Assembly (NCBI GenBank): GCA_028865375.1
Contig: JAGWKJ010000130.1
Coordinates: 1-6,677 of the forward strand
Length of the DNA stretch: 6,677 nt
Reading direction: 5' to 3'
Source of the DNA: Hyphomicrobiales bacterium
Lineage (GTDB): Bacteria > Pseudomonadota > Alphaproteobacteria > Rhizobiales > Beijerinckiaceae
Shown here in pieces: positions 1 to 5,472 of this stretch. The position numbers and the translations under genes are program-made. Within the stretch, counting starts at the first letter, position 1, and each line of letters opens with the position of its first letter. The notes under the pieces were generated by a model that was given only the letters and a program-made list of their open reading frames with translations, was not told the origin of the DNA and ran no database searches.

Positions 1-1284
1 CGCCGCGAGCGCCGACCCGCCCACCGAGGCCAGGCGCGCGCGTGGGGCGGGCGGCGGCGCGGACGTCGCCGGCGACGGCGCCCCGGCGGCCACGCCTCCC
101 GCGCCGTCTCGCGCGAGGCCGCGCAGGTAATCGTCGGGCGTCGGCAGGACGGCGGCATGGGCCAGCCGGACGAGGATCATCTCGGCCGCCGCGAGCGGGC
201 GCGGCGCGTCGCGCGCCTCGGCGAGGCCCTTCAGCAACACCTGCCACGCGCGCGTCAGATCGCGCACGCCGAGCCGGCGCGCGAATTCGGGCGCGCGTTC
301 GCGCTCGGCCGGCGACAGCGCGCCGTCCTTGGCGAGGCCGGGCGCGAGCTTCAGCCGCGTCACGACATGGACGAACTCGGCGAGGTCGCCGACCGTCGCC
401 AGCGGGTCGGCACCGGCGGCGTAGAGGCCCTCCAGCAACGCCAGTGACCGCGCGAGGTCGCCGCCCATCGTCGCCTCGAACAGGTCGATCACCGCGCCGC
501 GGTCGGCCAGCCCCAGCATGTCGCGCACGTCGGCCGCCGAGACCGCGCCGGCCCCGCCCGCGCCGCGCGCCAGCGCTTGGTCGAGCAGCGACAGCGCGTC
601 GCGCACGGAGCCCTCGGCCGCGCGCGCGATGGCGGCCAGCCCGTCGGGCTCGACGCCTACGCCCTCGGCCGCGCAGATCCTGGCGAGATGCGCGATCAGT
701 TCGTCGGCCTCGACGCGCCGCAGGTCGAAGCGCTGGCAGCGCGAGCGCACCGTCACCGGCACGCGGTCGATCTCGGTCGTCGCGAACACGAACTTCACGT
801 GCTCGGGCGGCTCTTCGAGCGTCTTCAACAAGCCGTTGAAGGCCGCCTTCGAGAGCATGTGCACTTCGTCGACGACATAGACCTTCATGCGCGCGGAGAC
901 CGGCGCGTAGCGCGAACCCTCGATCAGGTCGCGCACGTCGTCGATGCCGGTGTGGGAGGCCGCGTCCATCTCGATCACGTCGGGATGGCGCGATTCGACG
1001 ATGGCCGCGCAATGCACGCCGAAGGCCGGCATGTCGATGGTGGGCCGGTCGTAGCCAGGCGCCTCGTAGTTGAGCGCGCGCGCCAGGATGCGCGCCGTCG
1101 TCGTCTTGCCCACGCCGCGCACGCCGGTCAGCAGATAGGCTTGGTGGACGCGGCCGGCGACGAAGGCGTTGGTCAGCGTGCGCACCATCGGCGCCTGGCC
1201 GATCAGGTCGGCGAAGCCGGACGGCCGGTATTTGCGCGCGAGGACCCGATAGGGCTTGGCGGCGGTCGCGGGGGCGTCCGTCAT
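1..1284 (-). CDS. dnaX: DNA polymerase III subunit gamma/tau, N-terminal 428 codons (C-terminus off the window)
   Basis: This is the clamp-loader ATPase subunit of the replicative polymerase, which helps load the beta clamp on DNA. The reading frame is open from the ATG at 1284 to the window edge. Visible AAA+ landmarks are the N-terminal YRVLARKYRP (12-21), Walker A GVRGVGKT (54-61), Walker B VVDEVHML (137-144), the LLKTLEEPPEHVKF run (152-165), sensor 1 FATTE (167-171), the SRC motif (182-184) with the arginine finger, and sensor 2 EGSVRDALSLLDQ (from 225). The collar domain (about 249-380) ends in MILVRLAHAAVLPTPDDYL. From about 390 an Ala/Pro/Gly-rich linker begins; the tau-specific C-terminal domains lie outside the window. 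The zinc module normally has four cysteines, but only Cys92 is left here (Tyr73 stands where LNC is usual). No A AAA AAG slippery site occurs in the visible part. No Shine-Dalgarno sequence is visible before the ATG, which follows the upstream gene's stop by 19 bases, so translation may be coupled. Confidence 0.97.
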   Translation of the reverse strand, partial: MTDAPATAAKPYRVLARKYRPSGFADLIGQAPMVRTLTNAFVAGRVHQAYLLTGVRGVGKTTTARILARALNYEAPGYDRPTIDMPAFGVHCAAIVESRHPDVIEMDAASHTGIDDVRDLIEGSRYAPVSARMKVYVVDEVHMLSKAAFNGLLKTLEEPPEHVKFVFATTEIDRVPVTVRSRCQRFDLRRVEADELIAHLARICAAEGVGVEPDGLAAIARAAEGSVRDALSLLDQALARGAGGAGAVSAADVRDMLGLADRGAVIDLFEATMGGDLARSLALLEGLYAAGADPLATVGDLAEFVHVVTRLKLAPGLAKDGALSPAERERAPEFARRLGVRDLTRAWQVLLKGLAEARDAPRPLAAAEMILVRLAHAAVLPTPDDYLRGLARDGAGGVAAGAPSPATSAPPPAPRARLASVGGSALAA

Positions 1285-1303
1285 GCGCGCCGGGCGCCCG
1301 CGC
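1285..1303. repeat. GC-only palindromic spacer before dnaX
   Basis: The 19 bases between the GFA-gene stop and the dnaX ATG are all G or C. They contain the palindrome GGGCGCCC (1292-1299) with GCGC on each side, one flank offset by a base. No Shine-Dalgarno-like sequence is present. The RNA could fold over the dnaX start, with ribosomes finishing the upstream gene opening it. The palindrome is seen; the role is inference. Confidence 0.4.
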
Positions 1304-1660
1304 TCAGATCGACTTGCCGTCGACGTGCTTGGACGTCAACGCGCGCGGATCGACGCCTTCGAGGCAATTGACGTTGACTGCCACGACGTCGGCCCCATCG
1401 GGGCTCTTGGCATAGGCGAACGTCTCGATCCCGCATACCGGGCAGAACCGATGGCGGATGCGCTCCTTGTTGAACAGAAATTCGGTCGTCGCGCCCTCGC
1501 CGGCGGTCAGCGCGAACTTCGCCTGCGGCGTGAATGCCATCACCCAGCCGAGCCGCTGGCAGCGCGAGCAATTGCAGGTGACTGTGCGGTCGAGGTCGAG
1601 CGTCGCCTCGAACTTCACGCGGTCGCACTGGCATGAGCCGGCATAGGTCTTCTCGGCCAA
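1304..1660 (-). CDS. GFA-family zinc protein (CENP-V/Mss4-like fold)
   Basis: This 118-residue protein has the full cysteine pattern of the GFA (glutathione-dependent formaldehyde-activating enzyme-like) family. SCQC (Cys10, Cys12), CNCSRC (Cys29, Cys31, Cys34) and FCPVCG (Cys73, Cys76) give the seven ligands expected for two zinc ions. RHRFC before the last pair and the closing NVNCLEGVDPRAL stretch also fit. The length matches single-domain members. The family takes its name from Gfa, which was proposed to promote formaldehyde-glutathione adduct formation, but most members have no proven reaction and none can be assigned here. The start is TTG: it lies five bases after GGAGGA (1666-1671) and just before the conserved YAGSCQC segment, and no in-frame ATG gives a sensible start. 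The frame stays open upstream into the ffs region, but that part has no family similarity. No signal peptide is seen, so the protein is probably cytoplasmic. It may be transcribed with dnaX. Confidence 0.9.
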   Translation of the reverse strand: MAEKTYAGSCQCDRVKFEATLDLDRTVTCNCSRCQRLGWVMAFTPQAKFALTAGEGATTEFLFNKERIRHRFCPVCGIETFAYAKSPDGADVVAVNVNCLEGVDPRALTSKHVDGKSI

Positions 1661-1665
1661 AGGCG

Positions 1666-1671
1666 TCCTCC
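1666..1671 (-). promoter_or_regulatory. Ribosome-binding site that sets a TTG start
   Basis: GGAGGA on the minus strand lies five bases upstream of TTG at 1660. This near-perfect Shine-Dalgarno sequence decides the start of the GFA-family gene, which has no suitable ATG. Confidence 0.75.
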
Positions 1672-1678
1672 GCGCGTC

Positions 1679-1693
1679 GGGCGGTCCGCGCCC
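1679..1693 (-). terminator. Weak hairpin after ffs, possible terminator
   Basis: On the minus strand GGGCG-CGGAC-CGCCC forms a 5-bp GC stem with a five-base loop, 12 or so bases past the 3' end of the SRP RNA. No T-run follows, so intrinsic termination would be weak. Read-through into the GFA gene and dnaX is plausible. It could equally be a processing boundary. Confidence 0.25.
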
Positions 1694-1705
1694 ATTGAGT
1701 GCGAG

Positions 1706-1801
1706 TAGGAGGCTGGACGAAGACCCGCCCGTGCTCGTTGGGGCTGCTTCCTTCCGGACCTGACCCGGTTGGCGAGTGGAACGTCCGACGCCAACCTCCC
1801 G
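1706..1801 (-). ncRNA. ffs: Small signal recognition particle RNA (4.5S RNA)
   Basis: This RNA pairs with Ffh to target nascent membrane proteins to FtsY and the Sec translocon. The minus strand carries the conserved apical core GGGTCAGG-TCC-GGAA-GGA-AGCAGCCC, with the GGAA tetraloop at 1752-1755 and both faces of the symmetric and asymmetric internal loops. The two ends close into a long hairpin: GGAGGTTGG (1791-1799) pairs over nine positions with CCAGCCTCC (1708-1716), including one G-T wobble. Further out from the loop, CTCG pairs with CGAG across an internal loop. The length of about 96 bases suits the Alu-less bacterial SRP RNA. The exact ends are estimated from the pairing and may be off by a few bases. 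I recall ffs lying near dnaX in other alphaproteobacteria; here a GFA gene sits between them. Confidence 0.95.
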
Positions 1802-1804
1802 CCG

Positions 1805-1835
1805 CCTATCTGGCGCATTGGGCGGGCCCGCGCAA
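1805..1835 (-). promoter_or_regulatory. Candidate ffs promoter
   Basis: On the minus strand TTGCGC (1830-1835) could be a -35 element and GATAGG (1805-1810) a -10 element. The spacing is 19 bases, longer than ideal, and each hexamer matches the consensus only in part. Transcription starting about six bases on would begin near 1799, where the pairing predicts the RNA 5' end. That agreement is the main support. Confidence 0.35.
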
Positions 1836-1879
1836 GGGCGGAACCGCCCGCCGCGGCCGATCATGCGACCGCGGCGGAC
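1836..1879 (-). terminator. Strong GC hairpin between the exported-protein gene and ffs
   Basis: Nine bases after the TGA of the upstream gene, the minus strand holds a 14-pair stem. Arm 1866-1879 pairs with 1846-1859 around the six-base loop CATGAT, with two G-T wobbles. The 3' arm overlaps a second, exclusive hairpin, GGGCGG-TT-CCGCCC (1836-1849). Only two T bases follow, so it is not a textbook intrinsic terminator. Its place makes it the likely boundary between the small gene and ffs. Confidence 0.55.
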
Positions 1880-1887
1880 GGGCGACT

Positions 1888-2271
1888 TCACATCGTCGTC
1901 GGCTTGGCGATGCAGGACTTGATGAATTCGCGCAGCTTGGAATGGCGCAGGTGCTGGGAGCGGCCCTCGAACCGGCAACCGCGCGCCTTGGCGACCTTGG
2001 GATGCGTCTTGGCGAAGCAATCCTGCACGGCCTCGAAGCGCGCCTTGCCCTTGAGGCCCTGGCCGGCGGCCGTCTTTTGGCACGCCCTCAGGTCGACGCG
2101 AATTTGATGGCGCATCGCGTGCTTGGGCGCCGCGGGGGCGGGCGTCGCGGCGGGCGCGGGCGCCGTGGCGGCGGGAGCTGCAGGCGTCGCATCGGGCGCG
2201 GGCGTCGTCTGGGCGAACGCGGCGCCGGCGACGAGCGAAGCCGCGAGCGCGGCGGCAAACAAGGTCTTCAT
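1888..2271 (-). CDS. Small exported protein with two PsiF-like cysteine repeats
   Basis: This 127-residue protein starts with a clear signal peptide: MKTLF, then a hydrophobic Ala/Leu/Val stretch, then AFA before Gln21. A low-complexity Ala/Pro/Thr linker follows (about 21-50), then a basic C-terminal part of about 75 residues. That part holds four cysteines as two spaced pairs, Cys64-Cys85 and Cys99-Cys120, each pair exactly 21 residues apart. The first unit, with ACQKTAAG, then LKGKARFEAVQDC, resembles the PsiF repeat (C...A....LKG..R..F...C) of the phosphate-starvation-inducible protein PsiF. The second is more diverged (C, then SKLREFIKSC). PsiF has no established biochemical role, so only periplasmic location and possible disulfides can be inferred. 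The ATG has GGGAG six bases upstream. The gene stands alone between an operon and ffs. The exported nature is firm; the PsiF link is tentative. Confidence 0.8.
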   Translation of the reverse strand: MKTLFAAALAASLVAGAAFAQTTPAPDATPAAPAATAPAPAATPAPAAPKHAMRHQIRVDLRACQKTAAGQGLKGKARFEAVQDCFAKTHPKVAKARGCRFEGRSQHLRHSKLREFIKSCIAKPTTM

Positions 2272-2385
2272 GGGGGTCTCCCGTTCTGCCCGGCGGCGCC
2301 GGGCCTTGACGGGCGCAATGTCGCCTCCGCCGGCTGAACGGGATTTGAACCGACCGTTAAATCGCGTCCATGCGCCGCAATGCGT
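2272..2385. other. Intergenic gap between the phosphatase and the exported-protein gene
   Basis: This 114-base gap must hold the leader, and perhaps the promoter, of the small exported-protein gene and the end of the catabolic operon. It contains one perfect hairpin (2288-2304) and two TGAAC copies on the plus strand (2335 and 2346), 11 bases apart. I could not assign a convincing promoter. It is locally AT-richer around 2343-2362 than the surrounding genes. Confidence 0.5.
2288..2304. repeat. Perfect GC inverted repeat in the gap, possible terminator
   Basis: GCCCGGC-GGC-GCCGGGC is a perfect seven-pair stem with a three-base loop. It lies 16 bases upstream of the ATG of the small exported-protein gene and about 80 bases after the phosphatase stop. 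No T-run follows on either strand. It may end the catabolic operon's transcript or fold in the leader of the small gene. The sequence does not decide between these. Confidence 0.4.
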
Positions 2386-3054
2386 TCAAGTCGCCCTGCG
2401 CGCCTCGATCAGGGCGATGACGCGCGGATCGGCGAAATCCGCTGCCGCCAGCGTCGCGCCGGCCGCCACCAGACGCTCGGCCGTCAGGCCGCTCGTGATG
2501 CCCACGACCGCCAAGCCGGCGCCGAGCGCGGCGGCGATGCCCGAAAGCGAATCCTCGAAGGCGACGGATTTCGCCGCCGCCGCGCCGAGCCGTTCCAGCG
2601 CCGTCAGGTAGGGCAGCGGGTCGGGCTTGCCGCGCGCGAGCTCTTCGGCGACGACGACCTCGGGAAAGCGCCTTGCGAGGCCGAGCGCTTCGAGTACGAC
2701 GTCGGCGTTGGCGCGCGGCGCGTTGGTGACGACGGCGGTGGCGAGGCCCCGCGCGTCCGCCCAGTCGAGCAAGGCCGTCGCCCCGCGCGTCGGCGTCGGC
2801 CGGCCGAGCCGGGCGCGGTATGAGGCTTCCTTGGCGTCGAGCGCGCGCTCGCGGTCCTCGCGCGAAAGATGGGGAAGCAGCGTCGCGCCGATGGCCTCGT
2901 TGGCGGCCCCCATGACGCGCGCGCGGTAGTCGTCGCGCGTCAGCGCGACGCCGTAGGGCGCCATCGTCTCGACGAAGGCGTCGAAATGCAGGTCGTCGGT
3001 GTCGACCAGCGTGCCGTCGAGGTCGAACAGCAGCGCGGCGGCAGGCGTCCTCAC
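2386..3054 (-). CDS. HAD-superfamily phosphatase (beta-phosphoglucomutase/phosphoglycolate phosphatase-like)
   Basis: This 222-residue protein has all four haloacid dehalogenase motifs. Motif I is FDLDGTLVDTD, with nucleophile Asp11 and acid Asp13. Motif II is VVTNAPR (Thr110), motif III has Lys143 in RGKPDPLPY, and motif IV is FEDSLSGI (Glu167, Asp168). An alpha-helical cap sits between motifs I and II (about 18-88), as in the subfamily I enzymes that act on small phosphorylated sugars or phosphoglycolate. No signal peptide is seen, so it is cytoplasmic. The GTG start at 3054 overlaps the TGA of the dehydratase by four bases (GTGA) and puts motif I at the expected distance from the N-terminus, which points to translational coupling. 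Only a weak CGGGG precedes it. A phosphatase-type HAD is favoured over a mutase, but the substrate is unknown. Its link to the dehydratase suggests a phosphorylated sugar acid or a by-product; this is inference. Confidence 0.92.
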   Translation of the reverse strand: MRTPAAALLFDLDGTLVDTDDLHFDAFVETMAPYGVALTRDDYRARVMGAANEAIGATLLPHLSREDRERALDAKEASYRARLGRPTPTRGATALLDWADARGLATAVVTNAPRANADVVLEALGLARRFPEVVVAEELARGKPDPLPYLTALERLGAAAAKSVAFEDSLSGIAAALGAGLAVVGITSGLTAERLVAAGATLAAADFADPRVIALIEARRAT

Positions 3055-4580
3055 ATCGTCGCCCCGATCTGCCACGGCACGAATTCGGCGTCGCCGTAGC
3101 CGAGCGCCTCCGACTTCGACTTCTCTCCCGACGCGACCGCCAGCACCTTGGCGAAGATCTCGGCGCCCTTGGCCTCGATGGAGACGCCGTCGAGCACGTC
3201 GCCGCAGTCGATGTCCATGTCCTCGGCCATGCGGCGCGCGACGTCGTGGTTGGTGGCGAGCTTGATCGAGGGCGTCGGCTTGCAGCCGTAGGCGGATCCA
3301 CGCCCGGTGGTGAAGGCCAGCACGTTGGCGCCGCCCGCCACCTGGCCGGTCGCCGAGACGGGGTCGTAGCCCGGCGTGTCCATGAAGACGAAGCCCTTGG
3401 CGCGGACCGGCTCGGCGTATTCGTAGACGGCGGTGAGCGCCGTCGTGCCGCCCTTGGCGGCGGCCCCGAGCGACTTTTCGAGGATCGTCGTCAGGCCGCC
3501 CGCCTTGTTGCCGGGCGAGGGGTTGTTGTTCATCTCGCCGCGGTTGCGCGCGCAATAGTCCTCCCACCAGCGGATGCGGGAGACGAGCTTTTCGCCGACT
3601 TCGCGCGAAACGGCGCGCCGCGTCAGCAGATGTTCGGCGCCGTAGATCTCCGGCGTCTCCGACAGGATCGCCGTGCCGCCGTGGCGCACCAGCCGGTCGG
3701 CCGCCGCGCCCAGCGCCGGATTGGCGGTGATGCCCGAATAGCCGTCCGACCCGCCGCATTGCAGCGCCAGCACGAGCTCGGAGGCCGGCGCCGTCTCGCG
3801 CCGGGCGGCGGCGAGCTTGGGCAGCATGTCGGCGACCGCGCGCAGGCCGGCCTCGACCGTCTTGCGCGTGCCGCCGGTGTCCTGGATCGTCATCGTGCGG
3901 AAGGCGTCGCCCTCCTCGACGCCGTATTCGTCCTTGAAGCGGCCGATCTGGAACGTCTCGCAGCCGAGCCCCACCAGCAGCGTCGCGCCGACGTTGGGGT
4001 TGGTCGCGTAGCCCCATTCGACGCGCTTCAGCGCCTCGAAGCCCTCGCCCTTGGCGGCCATGCCGCAGCCGGTGCCGTGGACGAGCGGAATGATGCCGTC
4101 GACGCCCGGGTGGTCGGCGAGCAGGCCGGACCGTTCGGCCTCGCGCGCGATGAAGCGGGCGACCGAGGCCGAGCAATTCACGCTGGTGAGGATCGCGAGG
4201 TAGTTGCGCGTGCCCCAGCGCCCGTCGGCCCGGCGAAAGCCCCGGAACGTGGCGCGGTCGGCCTCGGCCACGAATTGCGTCGGCAGCGCCGCCTCGCCGA
4301 AGAGGTAATCGCGCGCGAACTCGCCCATCGCGAGGTTGTGCTCGTGGACCCAGTCGCCCGCCGCGATCGGCGCCGAGGCGAAGCCGATCGTCTGCCCGAA
4401 CTTGCGCACCGCCCCGCCCTGCGCGACCGCGCGGGCGGCCATCTTGTGGCCCTTGGGCACGCGGCGTAGCGCGGCGGGGCCGCCCTCTGGCGCCGCGCCG
4501 GGTTCGATGACGTCGATGGCGATCAGCACGTCGTCGTCGGGATGCAGGCGGAGCGCGCGCGGCGAGGTCGCTGCGGTCAT
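3051..4580 (-). CDS. UxaA-family sugar-acid dehydratase (altronate/galactarate dehydratase-like)
   Basis: This 509-residue enzyme belongs to the UxaA/GarD family, metal-dependent cytoplasmic dehydratases that turn hexonates or hexarates into 2-keto-3-deoxy acids. It has the two-part family build. The N-terminal SAF domain (about 11-86) contains PKGHKMAARAV and KFGQTIGFASAPIAAGDWVHEHN. The large dehydratase region has GTRNYLAI (123-130), VHGTGCG (167-173), VGLGCE (203-208), LQCGGSDGYSGITANP (273-288), NPSPGNKAGGLTTI (353-366), and TTGRGSAYGCKPTPSIKLATNH (from 424). VHEHN and SPGNKAGG look closer to E. coli UxaA than to GarD as I recall them, but neither fit is decisive, so the substrate is left open. 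The length is near the usual 495-525. The ATG at 4580 has GAGG six bases upstream, overlapping the regulator's stop, and the two genes are 8 bases apart. The phosphatase gene overlaps the 3' end. The much longer upstream open frame lies inside the regulator gene and is not coding. Confidence 0.94.
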   Translation of the reverse strand: MTAATSPRALRLHPDDDVLIAIDVIEPGAAPEGGPAALRRVPKGHKMAARAVAQGGAVRKFGQTIGFASAPIAAGDWVHEHNLAMGEFARDYLFGEAALPTQFVAEADRATFRGFRRADGRWGTRNYLAILTSVNCSASVARFIAREAERSGLLADHPGVDGIIPLVHGTGCGMAAKGEGFEALKRVEWGYATNPNVGATLLVGLGCETFQIGRFKDEYGVEEGDAFRTMTIQDTGGTRKTVEAGLRAVADMLPKLAAARRETAPASELVLALQCGGSDGYSGITANPALGAAADRLVRHGGTAILSETPEIYGAEHLLTRRAVSREVGEKLVSRIRWWEDYCARNRGEMNNNPSPGNKAGGLTTILEKSLGAAAKGGTTALTAVYEYAEPVRAKGFVFMDTPGYDPVSATGQVAGGANVLAFTTGRGSAYGCKPTPSIKLATNHDVARRMAEDMDIDCGDVLDGVSIEAKGAEIFAKVLAVASGEKSKSEALGYGDAEFVPWQIGATM

Positions 4581-4588
4581 GGCTAGCC

Positions 4589-5299
4589 TCAAGCGGAGAA
4601 CAGGTCGGAATGGGCGGCGGCGAATTCGGCGAACACTTGGGTCGTGTTGGCGAGATGCGCCCTCATGGCGCGCCCCGCGCCCTTGGCGTCGCGCGCCTCG
4701 ATGGCGGCGGCGATGGCGCGGTGCTCGTCGAGCGCGACCTCGAGCCGGCCTTCGGGCTGCAGCAACATGCGCCGCACGCGGCCGACGTGGAGCTTCAGCG
4801 ATTCCAGGATGTCGCGGGCGTGCGGGAAGCCGACGCCGCGGACGATGACGTCGTGGAACTCGCCGTCGAGCTGCTGGAAGCCGCGCAGGTCGCCGGCGGC
4901 CGCCGCCGCCGCCTGGTAGCGAAGGTTGCGCTGCAAGGCCTCGCGGGCCTGCGCGCCGAGCCTCTCGGCGGCCACCATCGCGAGCTCGGATTCCAGCGAC
5001 CGGCGCAGCAGCAGCAGCTCCTCGACCTGTTCGATCGACATGCGGGCGACGAACGAGCCGTGTTGCGGCTCGACGACGACCAGCCGCTCGAACGCGAGCC
5101 GGTTGATCGCGGTCGCCACCGGAAAGCGCGAGACGCCGAGCTTGCCGCAGAGCGCCAGCTTGTCGATGCACTGCCCCGGCGCGAGTTCGCCCGACAGGAT
5201 CGCCTCGCGCAACTCGCGGTAGACGAGATCCGCCTTCGAGGTCCGCTGGTCGCCGGCGGGTTCCGCCCGCCGCGTCGAAATCGCCACCACCCGCGCCAT
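4589..5299 (-). CDS. GntR-family transcriptional regulator, FadR/FCD subfamily
   Basis: This 236-residue regulator has an N-terminal winged helix (about 20-86: SKADLVYRELREAILSGELA, PGQ, then the helix-turn-helix LGVSRFPVATAINRLAFERLV, then the wing HGSFVARM). A helical FCD ligand-binding domain follows (about 90-218). Asp145, His149, His193 and His215 match the metal- and ligand-binding set of FCD proteins. Such regulators usually repress adjacent catabolic genes until a sugar acid, carboxylate or pathway intermediate binds. The adjoining dehydratase and divergent binding-protein gene are the natural targets, and self-control is likely. The ATG at 5299 has GGAGG four bases upstream and gives the usual short N-terminal arm. 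An ATG at 5359 would add 20 Arg/Ala-rich residues without a clear ribosome site, so I reject it. The recognition helix reads VATAINRL where VREAL is usual, so the operator may be atypical. Confidence 0.95.
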   Translation of the reverse strand: MARVVAISTRRAEPAGDQRTSKADLVYRELREAILSGELAPGQCIDKLALCGKLGVSRFPVATAINRLAFERLVVVEPQHGSFVARMSIEQVEELLLLRRSLESELAMVAAERLGAQAREALQRNLRYQAAAAAAGDLRGFQQLDGEFHDVIVRGVGFPHARDILESLKLHVGRVRRMLLQPEGRLEVALDEHRAIAAAIEARDAKGAGRAMRAHLANTTQVFAEFAAAHSDLFSA

Positions 5300-5472
5300 C
5301 GCGCCTCCGATGCCCCGCCGTCCTCGGTCCGCGGCGGCTCTAGCATGCGAGCGCCGCATTCGCCATCCTTCGGCGCGGCGTTTCGCCCCGCGACCCCGGC
5401 GAAGGGATTCGCCGCCCTTGACGCGGCGGCCCCCGTCCGCGCAATGGCGCCGGCCGCTTGCCGGAGGACGGG
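5300..5472. promoter_or_regulatory. Divergent control region between regulator and transporter gene
   Basis: These 173 bases separate two divergent start codons and should hold both promoters and the regulator's operator. Visible items are three TTCGCC copies on the plus strand (5359, 5382, 5408) and one inverted GGCGAA (5398-5403), which forms an inverted repeat with the copy at 5382 (six-base arms, ten-base spacer). GCGCCG (5351-5356) and CGGCGC (5371-5376) form another inverted pair. No classical TNGTNNNACNA FadR-type site stands out. TTCGCC also occurs in coding parts of the window, so its weight as an operator is modest. Confidence 0.6.
5418..5446 (+). promoter_or_regulatory. Candidate promoter for the ABC binding-protein gene
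   Basis: TTGACG (5418-5423, preceded by C, as in the common alphaproteobacterial CTTGAC) is a good -35 element. Seventeen bases on is GCAATG (5441-5446), a poor -10 hexamer. The site lies 27 bases before the start codon. Only the -35 match is convincing; activation by a regulator could make up for the weak -10. Confidence 0.3.

Noticed and set aside
577..1371. A 264-codon plus-strand frame across dnaX
   Set aside because: It is the antisense shadow of dnaX, rich in Arg, His and Ala with no domain. The same holds for the other plus-strand frames between 42 and 1636.
1699..2337. A 212-codon plus-strand frame over ffs and the small exported protein
   Set aside because: It runs across a structured RNA gene and antisense to a gene with a clear signal peptide. 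Its Gly/Arg-rich product looks like a shadow.
2333..2362. A tRNA T-arm-like sequence, GGTTCAAATCC, on the minus strand
   Set aside because: The flanking bases do not make a proper five-pair T stem, and no acceptor, anticodon or D arm could be found at the right distances.
3057..4176. An upstream extension of the HAD frame, giving a 596-codon frame through the dehydratase
   Set aside because: The upstream part is Arg-rich out-of-frame sequence of the dehydratase. HAD motif I lies 11 residues after the GTG at 3054, the normal position.
3246..4469. A 407-codon plus-strand frame antisense to the dehydratase
   Set aside because: It has no family features and mirrors the codon pattern of the real gene on the minus strand.
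5300..5359. A longer start for the regulator at ATG 5359
   Set aside because: The added 20 residues are Arg/Ala-rich and unlike the family, while the ATG at 5299 has a GGAGG and gives a normal N-terminus.
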